Shown piece after piece: positions 8,103 through 16,303 of a stretch of DNA of 64,000 nt. Location: contig KB906733.1 of NCBI GenBank assembly GCA_000381585.1, positions 372,001-436,000 of the forward strand. Direction: 5' to 3'. A program made the position numbers and the translations under genes. The notes under the pieces were generated by a model, which saw only the letters and a program-made list of their open reading frames with translations, was not told the origin of the DNA and ran no database searches. This DNA comes from Acidobacteriaceae bacterium KBS 83 (lineage in GTDB: Bacteria > Acidobacteriota > Terriglobia > Terriglobales > Acidobacteriaceae). How positions within the stretch are numbered: the stretch's first letter is position 1; each line of letters opens with the position of its first letter.

Positions 8103-8624
8103 ATGCCAAAACTCACCCAATCCGAAGTCTCGACGACTGGCCCTAAGCTCTGGGTAGTTCTGGCTCGGGCCCACGGAGCTTTGGCCGCCTATGTCGAAAA
8201 CTGCATAGCGGCCGAAGGGCTCTGCCTGAGCGATTTTATGGTGCTGGAAGTTCTGCTGCATAAAGGTCCAATGACGATCTCCGGCATCGGCGAGAAAGTG
8301 CTACTCGCGAACGCTTCCATGACGGCTGCCGCAGATCGGCTCGAAGAGAAAGGCTGGGTGGTCCGGCAGAGCTCAGAGAACGACCGGCGCAGCAAAATAG
8401 TGGCGCTCACGCGTGAAGGCCGAGCCTTCATATCCGAGTTGTATGCGCGGCACGCGCGCGATATCGAAGCGGTGACTTCCGTGCTCACGCAGCGAGAACA
8501 GGATCAGCTGCGCTCGCTGCTCAAGAAGCTGGGGTTTTCGGCCAAAGCAGCCACTTGGCACCGCGCACGGGAGCCTCGTCCGCCTTCTCCTAAGCAGTCC
8601 TCGAGGGAGAGACAACGTGGATAA
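8103..8624 (+). CDS. MarR family transcriptional regulator (MhqR-like)
   Basis: 173 residues from the ATG at 8103, which follows GGAG by about 10 nt; reading further upstream would cross the palindromes. The winged-helix core is clear: LCLSDFMVLEVLLHKGPMTI, SIG-type recognition helix ANASMTAAADRLEEKGWV, and the wing SENDRRSKIVALTREGRAF. The C-terminus is long, basic and Pro/Ser/Arg-rich. Divergent transcription from the dioxygenase-esterase operon and the shared palindromes make it the likely local repressor, relieved by quinones, electrophiles or aromatic compounds (by analogy to MhqR). Confidence 0.88.
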   Translation: MPKLTQSEVSTTGPKLWVVLARAHGALAAYVENCIAAEGLCLSDFMVLEVLLHKGPMTISGIGEKVLLANASMTAAADRLEEKGWVVRQSSENDRRSKIVALTREGRAFISELYARHARDIEAVTSVLTQREQDQLRSLLKKLGFSAKAATWHRAREPRPPSPKQSSRERQRG

Positions 8625-8706
8625 CTACGAGTCAATCCCGAGATTCGAGACGGCGCTGAGAACGAGGAAACAGAATGCTCGCGCGGACCGCACGTAGAAA
8701 TCGATT

Positions 8707-8743
8707 CCCATTCATGACGCGACGAAGCCACGTCATGAATGGG
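8707..8743. terminator. 13-bp hairpin between convergent genes
   Basis: CCCATTCATGACG and CGTCATGAATGGG pair perfectly around an 11-nt loop. It sits in the 138-nt gap between the ends of the MarR gene (+) and the SDR gene (-), as expected for a bidirectional terminator. Neither side has a strong U-tract. Confidence 0.55.
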
Positions 8744-8762
8744 TACTCGGCGACTTACTTTT

Positions 8763-9509
8763 CTAAGCAGATTTGGCGAGCCACTCGTCGAACCGAATCG
8801 TTCCGAGGCTGGCGCTCTTTTCGGGAACGAGTTCGCGTTCGGTCAGCTTGATGCCGTAGTACCGCGCCTGCGGGTCAGAGACAACTTTTCGTGGATCCTT
8901 GCGTGAGGCCAAACCATGCCGTATGAGCTCATCAAGGCGGAACTGTTCCGGTCCTCCTACTTCTACGATGCCATTTACTGGTGGGCCCACTGCGATGCGG
9001 CCTACCGCACTGGCGACATCGTCAGCGGCCATCGGTTGGATCAGCGCAGGTGGCAGGTGAATCTCATTGTCTTTCGTGGAGAGGTCGGCGATGCCCTTAA
9101 CGAACTCATAGAACTGCGTTGCGCGGACGATGGAATAGGGGATGGAAGAAGCCTTGATCAAGTTTTCCTGAGCGATCTTGGCGCGGAAGTAGCCGCTTTC
9201 GAGCAGACGTTCCGTTCCTACGACCGACAACGCAACGTGATGTCCTACGCCCGCGGCCGCCTCCGCGGCGAGGAGATTCCGGGTGGATGTCTCAAAGAAG
9301 TTCATCACAGCCGCGTCTTCCCACGAGGGGGAGTTCGATACGTCGACGACGACCGATGCGCCCTTGAGCGCTTCGGCCAATCCTTCGCCGGTGAGCGTGT
9401 TTACGCCAGAGTTTGGTGATGCTGCCACCGCTTCGTGTCCGTCCTCACGAAGTTTGTTGACGAGCTTTGATCCGATGAGTCCACTGCCGCCGATGACTAC
9501 GATTTTCAT
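8763..9509 (-). CDS. NmrA-like atypical SDR / NAD(P)-binding protein
   Basis: 248 residues. The N-terminus carries the Rossmann motif VIGGSGLIGSKLVNKL. A VVDVSNSPSWED segment and SYFRAK-like positioning (ESGYFRAKIAQENLI, the Tyr-x3-Lys region) follow, then YSIVRATQFYEF, typical of the NmrA/YtfG group that sense NAD(P) or reduce quinones. Exact substrate unknown. The gene follows no obvious operon partner; the cupin gene lies about 100 nt upstream on the same strand and could be cotranscribed. Confidence 0.85.
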   Translation of the reverse strand: MKIVVIGGSGLIGSKLVNKLREDGHEAVAASPNSGVNTLTGEGLAEALKGASVVVDVSNSPSWEDAAVMNFFETSTRNLLAAEAAAGVGHHVALSVVGTERLLESGYFRAKIAQENLIKASSIPYSIVRATQFYEFVKGIADLSTKDNEIHLPPALIQPMAADDVASAVGRIAVGPPVNGIVEVGGPEQFRLDELIRHGLASRKDPRKVVSDPQARYYGIKLTERELVPEKSASLGTIRFDEWLAKSA

Positions 9510-9607
9510 GACTAAATCCTTTCGTCATGCTCTGAGACGAGCACGTTGTAAATCCGATCCTTCGGAGGGAAGCGATGGAATTCTCAATACCGGGTCAGCC
9601 GTAGAGG

Positions 9608-10000
9608 CTACTTCACCGGAATCAGAACAGGCGCATTCTTGTCTTTGACCAGGAACACGATAAATTTGGCCGGTTTGGTATTGCTGGCGTTGTGGCCGAC
9701 GATGTGAACATCGTCGGGCCCTTCGTAGAAGGTTTGTCCGGGTGTAAGTGTGACCTGCTTCCCACCCTTGACCTGCATCACGACGGAGCCTTCGAGTACG
9801 TAGAGAAACGCGTGAGCATTGTGCCGATGAATGGGGTCCGCGCTGCCCGGCGGATATTCCACCATGATCATCAAGCCTTCTTTGCTAGGGAATTCCGCTA
9901 AATCTTTCGACATAAGCGGAGTGACCTTTGCCTCCTGGGCCATGAGGGGGCCCGTCATAAAGCACAGAAGCGTCAGGGTTATTTTCAAGATGGTTTTCAA
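9608..10000 (-). CDS. secreted single-domain cupin
   Basis: 130 residues with a signal peptide (MKTILKITLTLLCFMTGPLMA). The cupin motifs are HRHNAHAFLYVLEG (metal-binding HxHx3H and the strand after it) and, in motif 2, PGQTFYEGPDDVHIVGHN. Periplasmic location follows from the signal. Such small cupins may bind metal and act on or sense small molecules; the substrate cannot be told. It is upstream of the SDR gene on the same strand. Confidence 0.85.
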   Translation of the reverse strand: MKTILKITLTLLCFMTGPLMAQEAKVTPLMSKDLAEFPSKEGLMIMVEYPPGSADPIHRHNAHAFLYVLEGSVVMQVKGGKQVTLTPGQTFYEGPDDVHIVGHNASNTKPAKFIVFLVKDKNAPVLIPVK

Positions 10001-10541
10001 GCTACGACTCCTTTCTCCATAGGCCGAAGCACCTGCGAATTATAGTTCGGGCGTATGAATCAGCGACGACATGGCAGAGGAATGTTTTTGTGACAGGAAT
10101 TTTCTGACCTTGTCCTGACCATCGAGACGATGTTCTCTCAGTTCGTCGTGACGATTCACCGCCAAAGCTACACTGCTGACGGGGGTGCCTGCCAATGCCG
10201 AGATCGAAGAGCTTGTCCATGGCGGCATCCCCAAACTTCTATGAGATTAAAGACAAGGGCCGCAGAGCGCGCACGATAGGTGACGAGATCTCAGCGCCTG
10301 TCGACTGAAGCCGACTCATGGCTCTTCATCTTGATTCTTGTGATTGGTCACCGCGTGGTGGGACAATACCGCAGCGGCAGACGGCTTCGCATCGTCCAGT
10401 AGCAGAGGGAGGGGAAGGCGTCAGTTCGCGCACTCAAGCGTTTTGATTTTGCGTGGATGCATGTGAGACCGCCCTGCGCATGCAATCGCGACATGTTCCA
10501 CCGGTCTCTGCGGAACTACCCGTCGCTCGAGAGGGTACTCC
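10001..10541. other. 540-nt gap between divergent genes, nothing convincing
   Basis: This stretch separates the cupin gene (-) from a TonB-dependent receptor gene (+) and must hold both promoters. The small reading frames inside it lack ribosome sites and family resemblance. I see no tRNA or strong hairpin. Confidence 0.5.
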
Positions 10542-13058
10542 ATGTACCTGCGAACTCAGCGTAAATGCCTAAGGCTGACGGCGGATGCCATTCGGGTTCT
10601 CGTCGCAATTCTGGTTGCATTGCTATGTGGCCCTGATCTTGAGGCGAAGACTGCCACGGTAGGTGGCCTCATATTTACGCTGGCCTCGGATCGAGTACAA
10701 ACTGTCTGGCCCAACGCGCGTGTCACTCTAAAAGGCCTCGACACAAACAACGAAGTTGCCACCATTTCCAATGATCTCGGGACATATGCGTTCACCGGTG
10801 TTTTGAGCGGGCACTACGAAATCACTGTCACACTCGCTGGATTTGAGCCGATCAGCAGAAGTGTGGTGATAGGACCGGACAACAACACGAAGGTCGATTT
10901 CCAGCTGGTCCCTCAAGGGCGAACGGAAACGATCACAGTGAAGGCTGAGGACTCGGGCGTCGATCTGAGCTCGAGCTACGGCGGCGCTCCCGCATTGAAC
11001 GCGAACGATCTTAAGTCTCTCGTTCGGCTTAACCAGGACTTTCAGGATGCCTTGCCGATGTTGCCCGGTGTCGTGCGCGGGATCGACGGGCTCATTCGCA
11101 TCAAAGGTGGGCGGACGAACCAGGCGAACACCCTGGTGAATTCAGCCAGTGTGACAGATCCCTTTACCGGCCAGGCTGCGCTGAGCCTTCCGGCGGTGGC
11201 GATTCGATCCGTGCAGGTGCTTTCCAATCCCTTCTCATCCGAGTATGGGCAGTTTTCCAGTGGTGTGGTCGACGTGGACACGCGTGGCGGGACCGACGAG
11301 TGGAAGTGGCTGTTCGAAGATCCGGTACCGCGTTTCCGCTGGATCGATGGCAGCACGCACGGAGTGGAGAGCGCGACACCACATCTGACCTTTGCCGGCC
11401 CACTCAAAAAGGGCAGGGTCCACATCTTTCAGGCGACGGGCTATGGCTATGACACAGTCCGGGTGCCGTCTCTGCCCAATCCCAACAACGTTCGCATCGT
11501 GGAAAAGATCAACACGTACACGCAGCTTGATTGGGACCCTTCGGCCAGCCATCGGTTGACTGCGGTGCTGGCGCTGGATCCCCAGAACATGGAGTACGCG
11601 AATATCAATACATTCAATCCTCAGCCGGTGACTGCCAACGATCGCGAGCGTGACTACTTCCTCTCAGCCACGCACCGCTGGATCCTGGCGAATGGCGGTT
11701 TCGTCAGAACGTTGTTTTCGGCCAAGCGTCTAGACTCGCGCGTCTATCCGGCAACGCCCGCGGGAGAGATGGTTCTCTTCCCCGAGCAGAACTCAGGCAG
11801 CTATTTCGAACAGCAGCAACGGAACACCCAGCTTTACCAGTGGTCGCAAGCCCTTCACCTGAGGCCGATCGAGCATGTCGGGAGAAGGCATATGTTCACC
11901 GTCGGTTACTCCTATGCTCACTCTTCCTACCAGGGAGAAGTGAGTAACTTCCCTCTGCAAGTCCTGCGTCAAGACGGCACACGGAGCAGCAGCATAAGCT
12001 ACGGGGCGGCGCTGGATTCGAATGCCGCGGTAAGCAATTTCGCTTTCTTCGTGCAAGACAACTGGCAGGTGCATCCACGCCTGACCATCGATCTTGGTCT
12101 GCGCATCGACCACGATAGCCTTTCCGCGGATGCCGCGAACATTGCTCCGCGCATTGGCTTTGTCTTCGCTCCCACGCGCGACAATCGCACTGCCATTCGA
12201 GGCGGCTTTGGGGTCTTCTATGACAAGATTCCGATCAACGTCGCCATCTTCAACAGATTCCCGGCGCAGACCATCACCAACTATGCTGCCGATGGCAGGA
12301 CCATCGTGGATGGTCCGTCAACTTATACCCACACCGCTTCCAGTTCGCTGCACGTCCCTTATAGCCTTGGCTGGACATTGCAGTTCGATCGCGAACTGCG
12401 CCGGAATCTGTTGCTTCGCTTCGGATATGAAGATCGCCGTGTCTCGCGGGAATTTTATGTGAACCCGTCGCAGTCGACGGATGTCAGCCAACTATTCCTT
12501 CTGAACTCGGGCCAGCAATCATATCGCGAGTTTCTGACCATGATGCGCTGGCGGGTCAACGAACGCTCCACTGTCTTTGCCAGCTACGTTCACTCGAAGG
12601 CCTATGGCGAACTAAACGATTACAATCGATTCTTCGGCAACCTTCCCTATCCGTTGATTCGCCCGAACCAGTACGGCCCACTCTCATCGGATGCGCCGAA
12701 CCGCGGTCTGATCTGGAGCGTGATCGGATTGCCGCACAAGCTCGACTTCGTTCCCATCCTGGATGTGCACACAGGGTTTCCTTTTTCGCGGCTGGATCAA
12801 AATTGGAATTTCATCGGCCAGGAAAACGGAGCGGGACGTTTCCCAGTCTTCCTGGGCCTGGACACGAAATTCCAGTACCCGGTCGACTTCACATTTCGCG
12901 GTCACCACATCCAGTTTCGGGCTGGGCTGAGCGTCTACGACGTGATTAACCACTTTAATCCGCGCGATGTTCAGGAGCACGTCTCTTCCCCGTACTACGG
13001 CACCTTCTATAACTCTGTTGGGCGGCTATTTCGACTCGACGGCGACTTTGATTTCTAA
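10542..13058 (+). CDS. TonB-dependent outer-membrane receptor with N-terminal regulatory-like domain
   Basis: 838 residues from the ATG at 10542 (GAGAGGG 6 nt upstream). An N-terminal signal (VLVAILVALLCG) leads into a carboxypeptidase-regulatory-like beta-sandwich (residues about 40-120: NARVTLKGLDTNNEVATISN, DLGTYAFTGVLSGHYEI). A plug region follows (LPGVVRGIDGLIRIKGGRTN, NPFSSEYGQFSSGVVDV). The rest is a beta-barrel ending in Phe (LDGDFDF). This Oar-like architecture is expanded in Acidobacteriota and imports large ligands such as oligosaccharides; no TonB box is obvious. It is convergent with another receptor gene 46 nt away. Confidence 0.88.
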   Translation: MYLRTQRKCLRLTADAIRVLVAILVALLCGPDLEAKTATVGGLIFTLASDRVQTVWPNARVTLKGLDTNNEVATISNDLGTYAFTGVLSGHYEITVTLAGFEPISRSVVIGPDNNTKVDFQLVPQGRTETITVKAEDSGVDLSSSYGGAPALNANDLKSLVRLNQDFQDALPMLPGVVRGIDGLIRIKGGRTNQANTLVNSASVTDPFTGQAALSLPAVAIRSVQVLSNPFSSEYGQFSSGVVDVDTRGGTDEWKWLFEDPVPRFRWIDGSTHGVESATPHLTFAGPLKKGRVHIFQATGYGYDTVRVPSLPNPNNVRIVEKINTYTQLDWDPSASHRLTAVLALDPQNMEYANINTFNPQPVTANDRERDYFLSATHRWILANGGFVRTLFSAKRLDSRVYPATPAGEMVLFPEQNSGSYFEQQQRNTQLYQWSQALHLRPIEHVGRRHMFTVGYSYAHSSYQGEVSNFPLQVLRQDGTRSSSISYGAALDSNAAVSNFAFFVQDNWQVHPRLTIDLGLRIDHDSLSADAANIAPRIGFVFAPTRDNRTAIRGGFGVFYDKIPINVAIFNRFPAQTITNYAADGRTIVDGPSTYTHTASSSLHVPYSLGWTLQFDRELRRNLLLRFGYEDRRVSREFYVNPSQSTDVSQLFLLNSGQQSYREFLTMMRWRVNERSTVFASYVHSKAYGELNDYNRFFGNLPYPLIRPNQYGPLSSDAPNRGLIWSVIGLPHKLDFVPILDVHTGFPFSRLDQNWNFIGQENGAGRFPVFLGLDTKFQYPVDFTFRGHHIQFRAGLSVYDVINHFNPRDVQEHVSSPYYGTFYNSVGRLFRLDGDFDF

Positions 13059-13104
13059 TTCTTCGTGATTGCTCCTGGATTTTCTGTGCGATATGGCAGC
13101 AGCC

Positions 13105-15321
13105 CTAGCGACCAAAGAAATAGTTCACTGAGACTGCCGCGTAGGAGCGAAGAGGGACGCCGACGATGCGTTCAAAGGCGACCGGCTCAGAACCGACGGC
13201 GAGTGTTTCGAGCGACTGGCCGGAGTAGCCGTTGTTCAGCTGACCGTTGACTGCGACGAGCCAGCGGCCATCGCCGAAGCCACGGTTGAGCTCCAGCCGG
13301 ATCTCGCGCACAGGCACGCCGGTGAAGCCGTCGCCGAGCGGCTTGGCCTTGACGTATCCGAACTCGCCTTTTGCATTGAGGCCAAAGGGTAAACGGTTCC
13401 AGCCGCCGGTGGCGTCGACGATGGTTCGCGGTGCCTCCGGGATCGGCTGGCCGGCGATGCGGTCCCGAGCATCGGCCTGCGACCATGACATCTGAAGCCA
13501 GCCGGAAGAGATGCGTCTTCTTGCGGAGATGGTGAGAAAGCGATTGATCGAAGGCCCGACGTTCTCCTGGAGGCCAGTGTCGGCGTCAATCTTGGCTAGC
13601 TCGGCGGAGTTGGTGACCTTGCTGAGGATGAGTCGGAACTCTGTACCCGCAATCGTCTTGGTGGCGACCGCCTGATACTCACGCGCCTGGATGATGAGGT
13701 CGCTGCGCCCGGAGCCGGTGCCGATACGCGGATCGTTGGCGTGAAAGGCCTTGCCGAAGCTGAAGGAGAGTTGGGGGAGACGCGAGTCCTGCTTACCGAA
13801 GGTGATGCTGGCCTTTGGACTGGTCACACCGGGCCAGCGGTTGTAGGAGTTCGCGGGGGTGAGCAGGTCACGGTTGTCGAACTTGAGCTGATCGCGGCGG
13901 AGTCCGAGATAGCCCCGCACATAACGGATGGGTGTGCCGCTGACAGCGAAGAAGGGCGCGGCTGTGGTGATGGTGAGATCGTTGGAGGTGACGAGCTGAA
14001 AGGCCCCGGATGCGTCCGCATGCGCGAGATCCAGCCCTCGTGGGGCGTCGCGCCGTAGCTCGGCACCGGCGAGGATCTGCCACTTTGGAGAAAGGGTTTG
14101 CGAGTAGGTCGTGTTTCCGCCGATGACAGCGCGGAATTCGCTCTGGCGGATCAACCCATCGCCGAAGTTCGAACGCAGGGCGAGACTATAGGTGCGGAAG
14201 TATGCGCCGGAGACCAGCGTCTTTCGCTGGGCCAGTTGCCAATTGTCGGTGAGCAGCGCGAGAGTGGAGTGTGTGAGATCGGCCTGGCGCGGATCGATGG
14301 TGTCGTCGACGACGGGCGCATCCAGTGGGATGAGCCCCGGAATGCGGGAGAAGCCGTAGTATGCAATGCCATACGCGGTAAGTTGGTGACGGCCGACCTG
14401 CCAGGCACGCAGCGCGTTCAATTTATATTGCTGCCGCTCTTCCGGCCGTTTCAGGAAGCCGTTGCCGAAGAGGGCCTCGCCGGCAACCCATAGTTTTTTC
14501 CGATCGTCAGCAGGACTCCAGCCGGCCGAGACGGCACCATCGCGACCATCGCTGCTGAGCGCGAGAAAGCGGGGAAGGCGATCGCGAACCGCATAGGTGA
14601 CGGCGAGATCGATCGAGTGGTCACCATAGCGGGTGTTGTATCCGGCGCTGTCCACGAGAACGTCACCAATGGTCGGCGTAATGAGGAAGTTGGGGTCGGC
14701 GTATCCGTTGCCGTGCGCGTTTGCCGTGAGATTGTTTTGGAAGAGGAAGGAATCGACTTGCAGGAACTGTGCGATGGGCTCGCCGTGATCACCGGCGACT
14801 CCGGGCGCAAAGTACTGGGGCGCCTTGATGCCGCCGGAGGCGGTCTCCACGGCATAGCCAGGCACCGAGAGAGGGACGCCGGGCCGGCCAGGGTTGGCGG
14901 AAAGCAACTCGTCGCGTGTGTATCCATGGGTGGAAGGATCGGGCATGAGAGCATCCTGCTCGGCCTGGACGGTGACAGTGCTGCCGATCTTCAGGCGGAT
15001 GTTGAGTTCGCGATCCTGTTCCAGGTCGACCACCAAGCGAAACGAAGTATTTTGCCCAACGTCAACCTCCAGGCTGGTGAGCCCCGGAGAGGCGCTTAGA
15101 AGATTTAGAAGATAGTGTCCGGAGCTGTCCGAGATGGTCTTCGCCCCATGAGCGCTGACGGAGGCGCCGACGACCGGCACACCATTTAGGTCCTGAATAT
15201 ATCCGGAGACCTGGATATATTCGGAAACCTGAACGGTGCGCGGGTTCTGAGCCTGAGCAAAACAGAGGGCACATGACAGGGCCATGCAGATGGCAGCCGC
15301 GATCTCGCAAGTGTGTTTCAA
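13105..15321 (-). CDS. TonB-dependent receptor / outer-membrane beta-barrel protein
   Basis: 738 residues from a TTG start at 15321. A signal peptide (ICMALSCALCFAQA) is followed by a regulatory-like domain (VSGYIQDLNGVPVVGASVSAHG, SDSSGHYLLNL), then a plug-like region with little sequence conservation (RYGDHSIDLAVTYAVRD) and a barrel ending AVSVNYFFGR. Shorter and more divergent than the neighbouring receptor. A near-perfect 18-nt tandem duplication just after the signal (15193-15228) doubles the local SEYIQV/SGYIQD segment. It is divergent from the aldehyde oxidoreductase operon; a link in transport of its substrate is possible but not shown. Confidence 0.8.
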   Translation of the reverse strand: MKHTCEIAAAICMALSCALCFAQAQNPRTVQVSEYIQVSGYIQDLNGVPVVGASVSAHGAKTISDSSGHYLLNLLSASPGLTSLEVDVGQNTSFRLVVDLEQDRELNIRLKIGSTVTVQAEQDALMPDPSTHGYTRDELLSANPGRPGVPLSVPGYAVETASGGIKAPQYFAPGVAGDHGEPIAQFLQVDSFLFQNNLTANAHGNGYADPNFLITPTIGDVLVDSAGYNTRYGDHSIDLAVTYAVRDRLPRFLALSSDGRDGAVSAGWSPADDRKKLWVAGEALFGNGFLKRPEERQQYKLNALRAWQVGRHQLTAYGIAYYGFSRIPGLIPLDAPVVDDTIDPRQADLTHSTLALLTDNWQLAQRKTLVSGAYFRTYSLALRSNFGDGLIRQSEFRAVIGGNTTYSQTLSPKWQILAGAELRRDAPRGLDLAHADASGAFQLVTSNDLTITTAAPFFAVSGTPIRYVRGYLGLRRDQLKFDNRDLLTPANSYNRWPGVTSPKASITFGKQDSRLPQLSFSFGKAFHANDPRIGTGSGRSDLIIQAREYQAVATKTIAGTEFRLILSKVTNSAELAKIDADTGLQENVGPSINRFLTISARRRISSGWLQMSWSQADARDRIAGQPIPEAPRTIVDATGGWNRLPFGLNAKGEFGYVKAKPLGDGFTGVPVREIRLELNRGFGDGRWLVAVNGQLNNGYSGQSLETLAVGSEPVAFERIVGVPLRSYAAVSVNYFFGR
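15193..15228 (-). repeat. 18-nt tandem duplication inside receptor gene
   Basis: Two consecutive 18-nt units (15193-15210, 15211-15228) differ at three positions and encode EYIQVS/GYIQDL-like repeats in frame at the N-terminus of the mature receptor. Confidence 0.7.
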
Positions 15322-15579
15322 GCGCCGACCAGACTCGTTTGCTCGATGCTTTTTTCAGCAAGGGCTTTCGATAATACGAATTTCTTCTTCGAACAGATTG
15401 GTACCGTTGAGGGGGCGTGGGGGCCCATCGCTCCATGACGTTTGTGGGGGACACCGATCCCTTAGTCGCCTTCAATTCATGGGTGTTCCGTGACGACGGG
15501 AGGCTCTGTTTTGTCTGGAATTCCGGGCTGGTCGGGTTAAAGCGGATCCATTTCGTCGGTGATGTTGAGTTCACAAGCG

Positions 15580-15612
15580 TTGACAATTGAGCTGTCGGAA
15601 CCGGCGTAGAAT
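15580..15612 (+). promoter_or_regulatory. weak candidate promoter of the aldehyde oxidoreductase operon
   Basis: A perfect TTGACA (15580-15585) and a TAGAAT (15607-15612) stand upstream of the first gene, but the 21-nt spacer is longer than the usual 16-18. The rest of the 328-nt gap (15322-15649) shows nothing else I can support. Confidence 0.3.
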
Positions 15613-15649
15613 GACCGCGTGGATCGAATCCGATCTTCGAGGCTCTTCT

Positions 15650-16303
15650 ATGTCTGACTCGAAAAAGATGCAATTTTCGCGGCGCGGTTTTCTGAAAGGT
15701 GCCGGGCTGACCGCTGCCGGGACCCTGCTGGAACAAGCGCAGGCGCTGACGGCGGAGGTCAAGAGCGCGACGCCGAGCGCGCTGGGACCCGGGGCGGTGG
15801 CTGTGCGAATGCACGTGAACGGGCAGGTGCATGCTACGACGGCGGAGCCGCGTGACACGCTTGCCACTACGCTGCGGGACAAGCTGGGACTGACCGGAAC
15901 CAAGGTGGTCTGCGATCGTGGCGCTTGTTCGGCGTGTACCGTCTGGGTGGATGACAAGCCGCAGCTTGCCTGCATGACATTGACCCTTGACGTCGGCGAC
16001 AAAAAGGTCACGACGATCGAAGGGTTGTCGGAGGGCGCATCCCTGCACCCGGTACAGGCGGCCTTTGTGAAGCACGATGCGATGCAGTGCGGATTCTGCA
16101 CGCCGGGCATGGTGATGTCATGCGCTGCGCTGATGAAACGCAATGCGCATCCGACACGGCCCGAGGTAGCGCACGCGATCAGCGGCAATCTGTGCCGGTG
16201 TGGAACCTATCCGCGGATCTTTGATGCGATGGACGATCTGGCGAAGAACGGATCCGTCAAGAGCGCCGGCTTGGTGATGCCTCGCGCGATGCAGGAGGTC
16301 TAG
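15650..16303 (+). CDS. paoA: PaoA-like 2x[2Fe-2S] subunit of aldehyde oxidoreductase, Tat signal
   Basis: 217 residues. The ATG at 15650 is preceded by GAGG with 7-nt spacing and gives a twin-arginine signal (SRRGFLKGAGLTAAGTLL). The plant-type ferredoxin cluster is CDRGACSACTVWVDDKPQLAC; the second [2Fe-2S] domain has QCGFCTPGMVMSC and NLCRCG. The export signal on the small subunit is typical of the periplasmic PaoABC enzyme of E. coli, which detoxifies aldehydes, rather than of cytoplasmic xanthine dehydrogenase. First of three structural genes in order Fe-S, Mo, FAD; the next gene starts directly after its stop codon. Confidence 0.9.
   Translation: MSDSKKMQFSRRGFLKGAGLTAAGTLLEQAQALTAEVKSATPSALGPGAVAVRMHVNGQVHATTAEPRDTLATTLRDKLGLTGTKVVCDRGACSACTVWVDDKPQLACMTLTLDVGDKKVTTIEGLSEGASLHPVQAAFVKHDAMQCGFCTPGMVMSCAALMKRNAHPTRPEVAHAISGNLCRCGTYPRIFDAMDDLAKNGSVKSAGLVMPRAMQEV

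Noticed and set aside
10001-10541. Possible small genes in the cupin-receptor gap
   Set aside because: Frames are short, overlapping on both strands, without ribosome sites or recognisable products.
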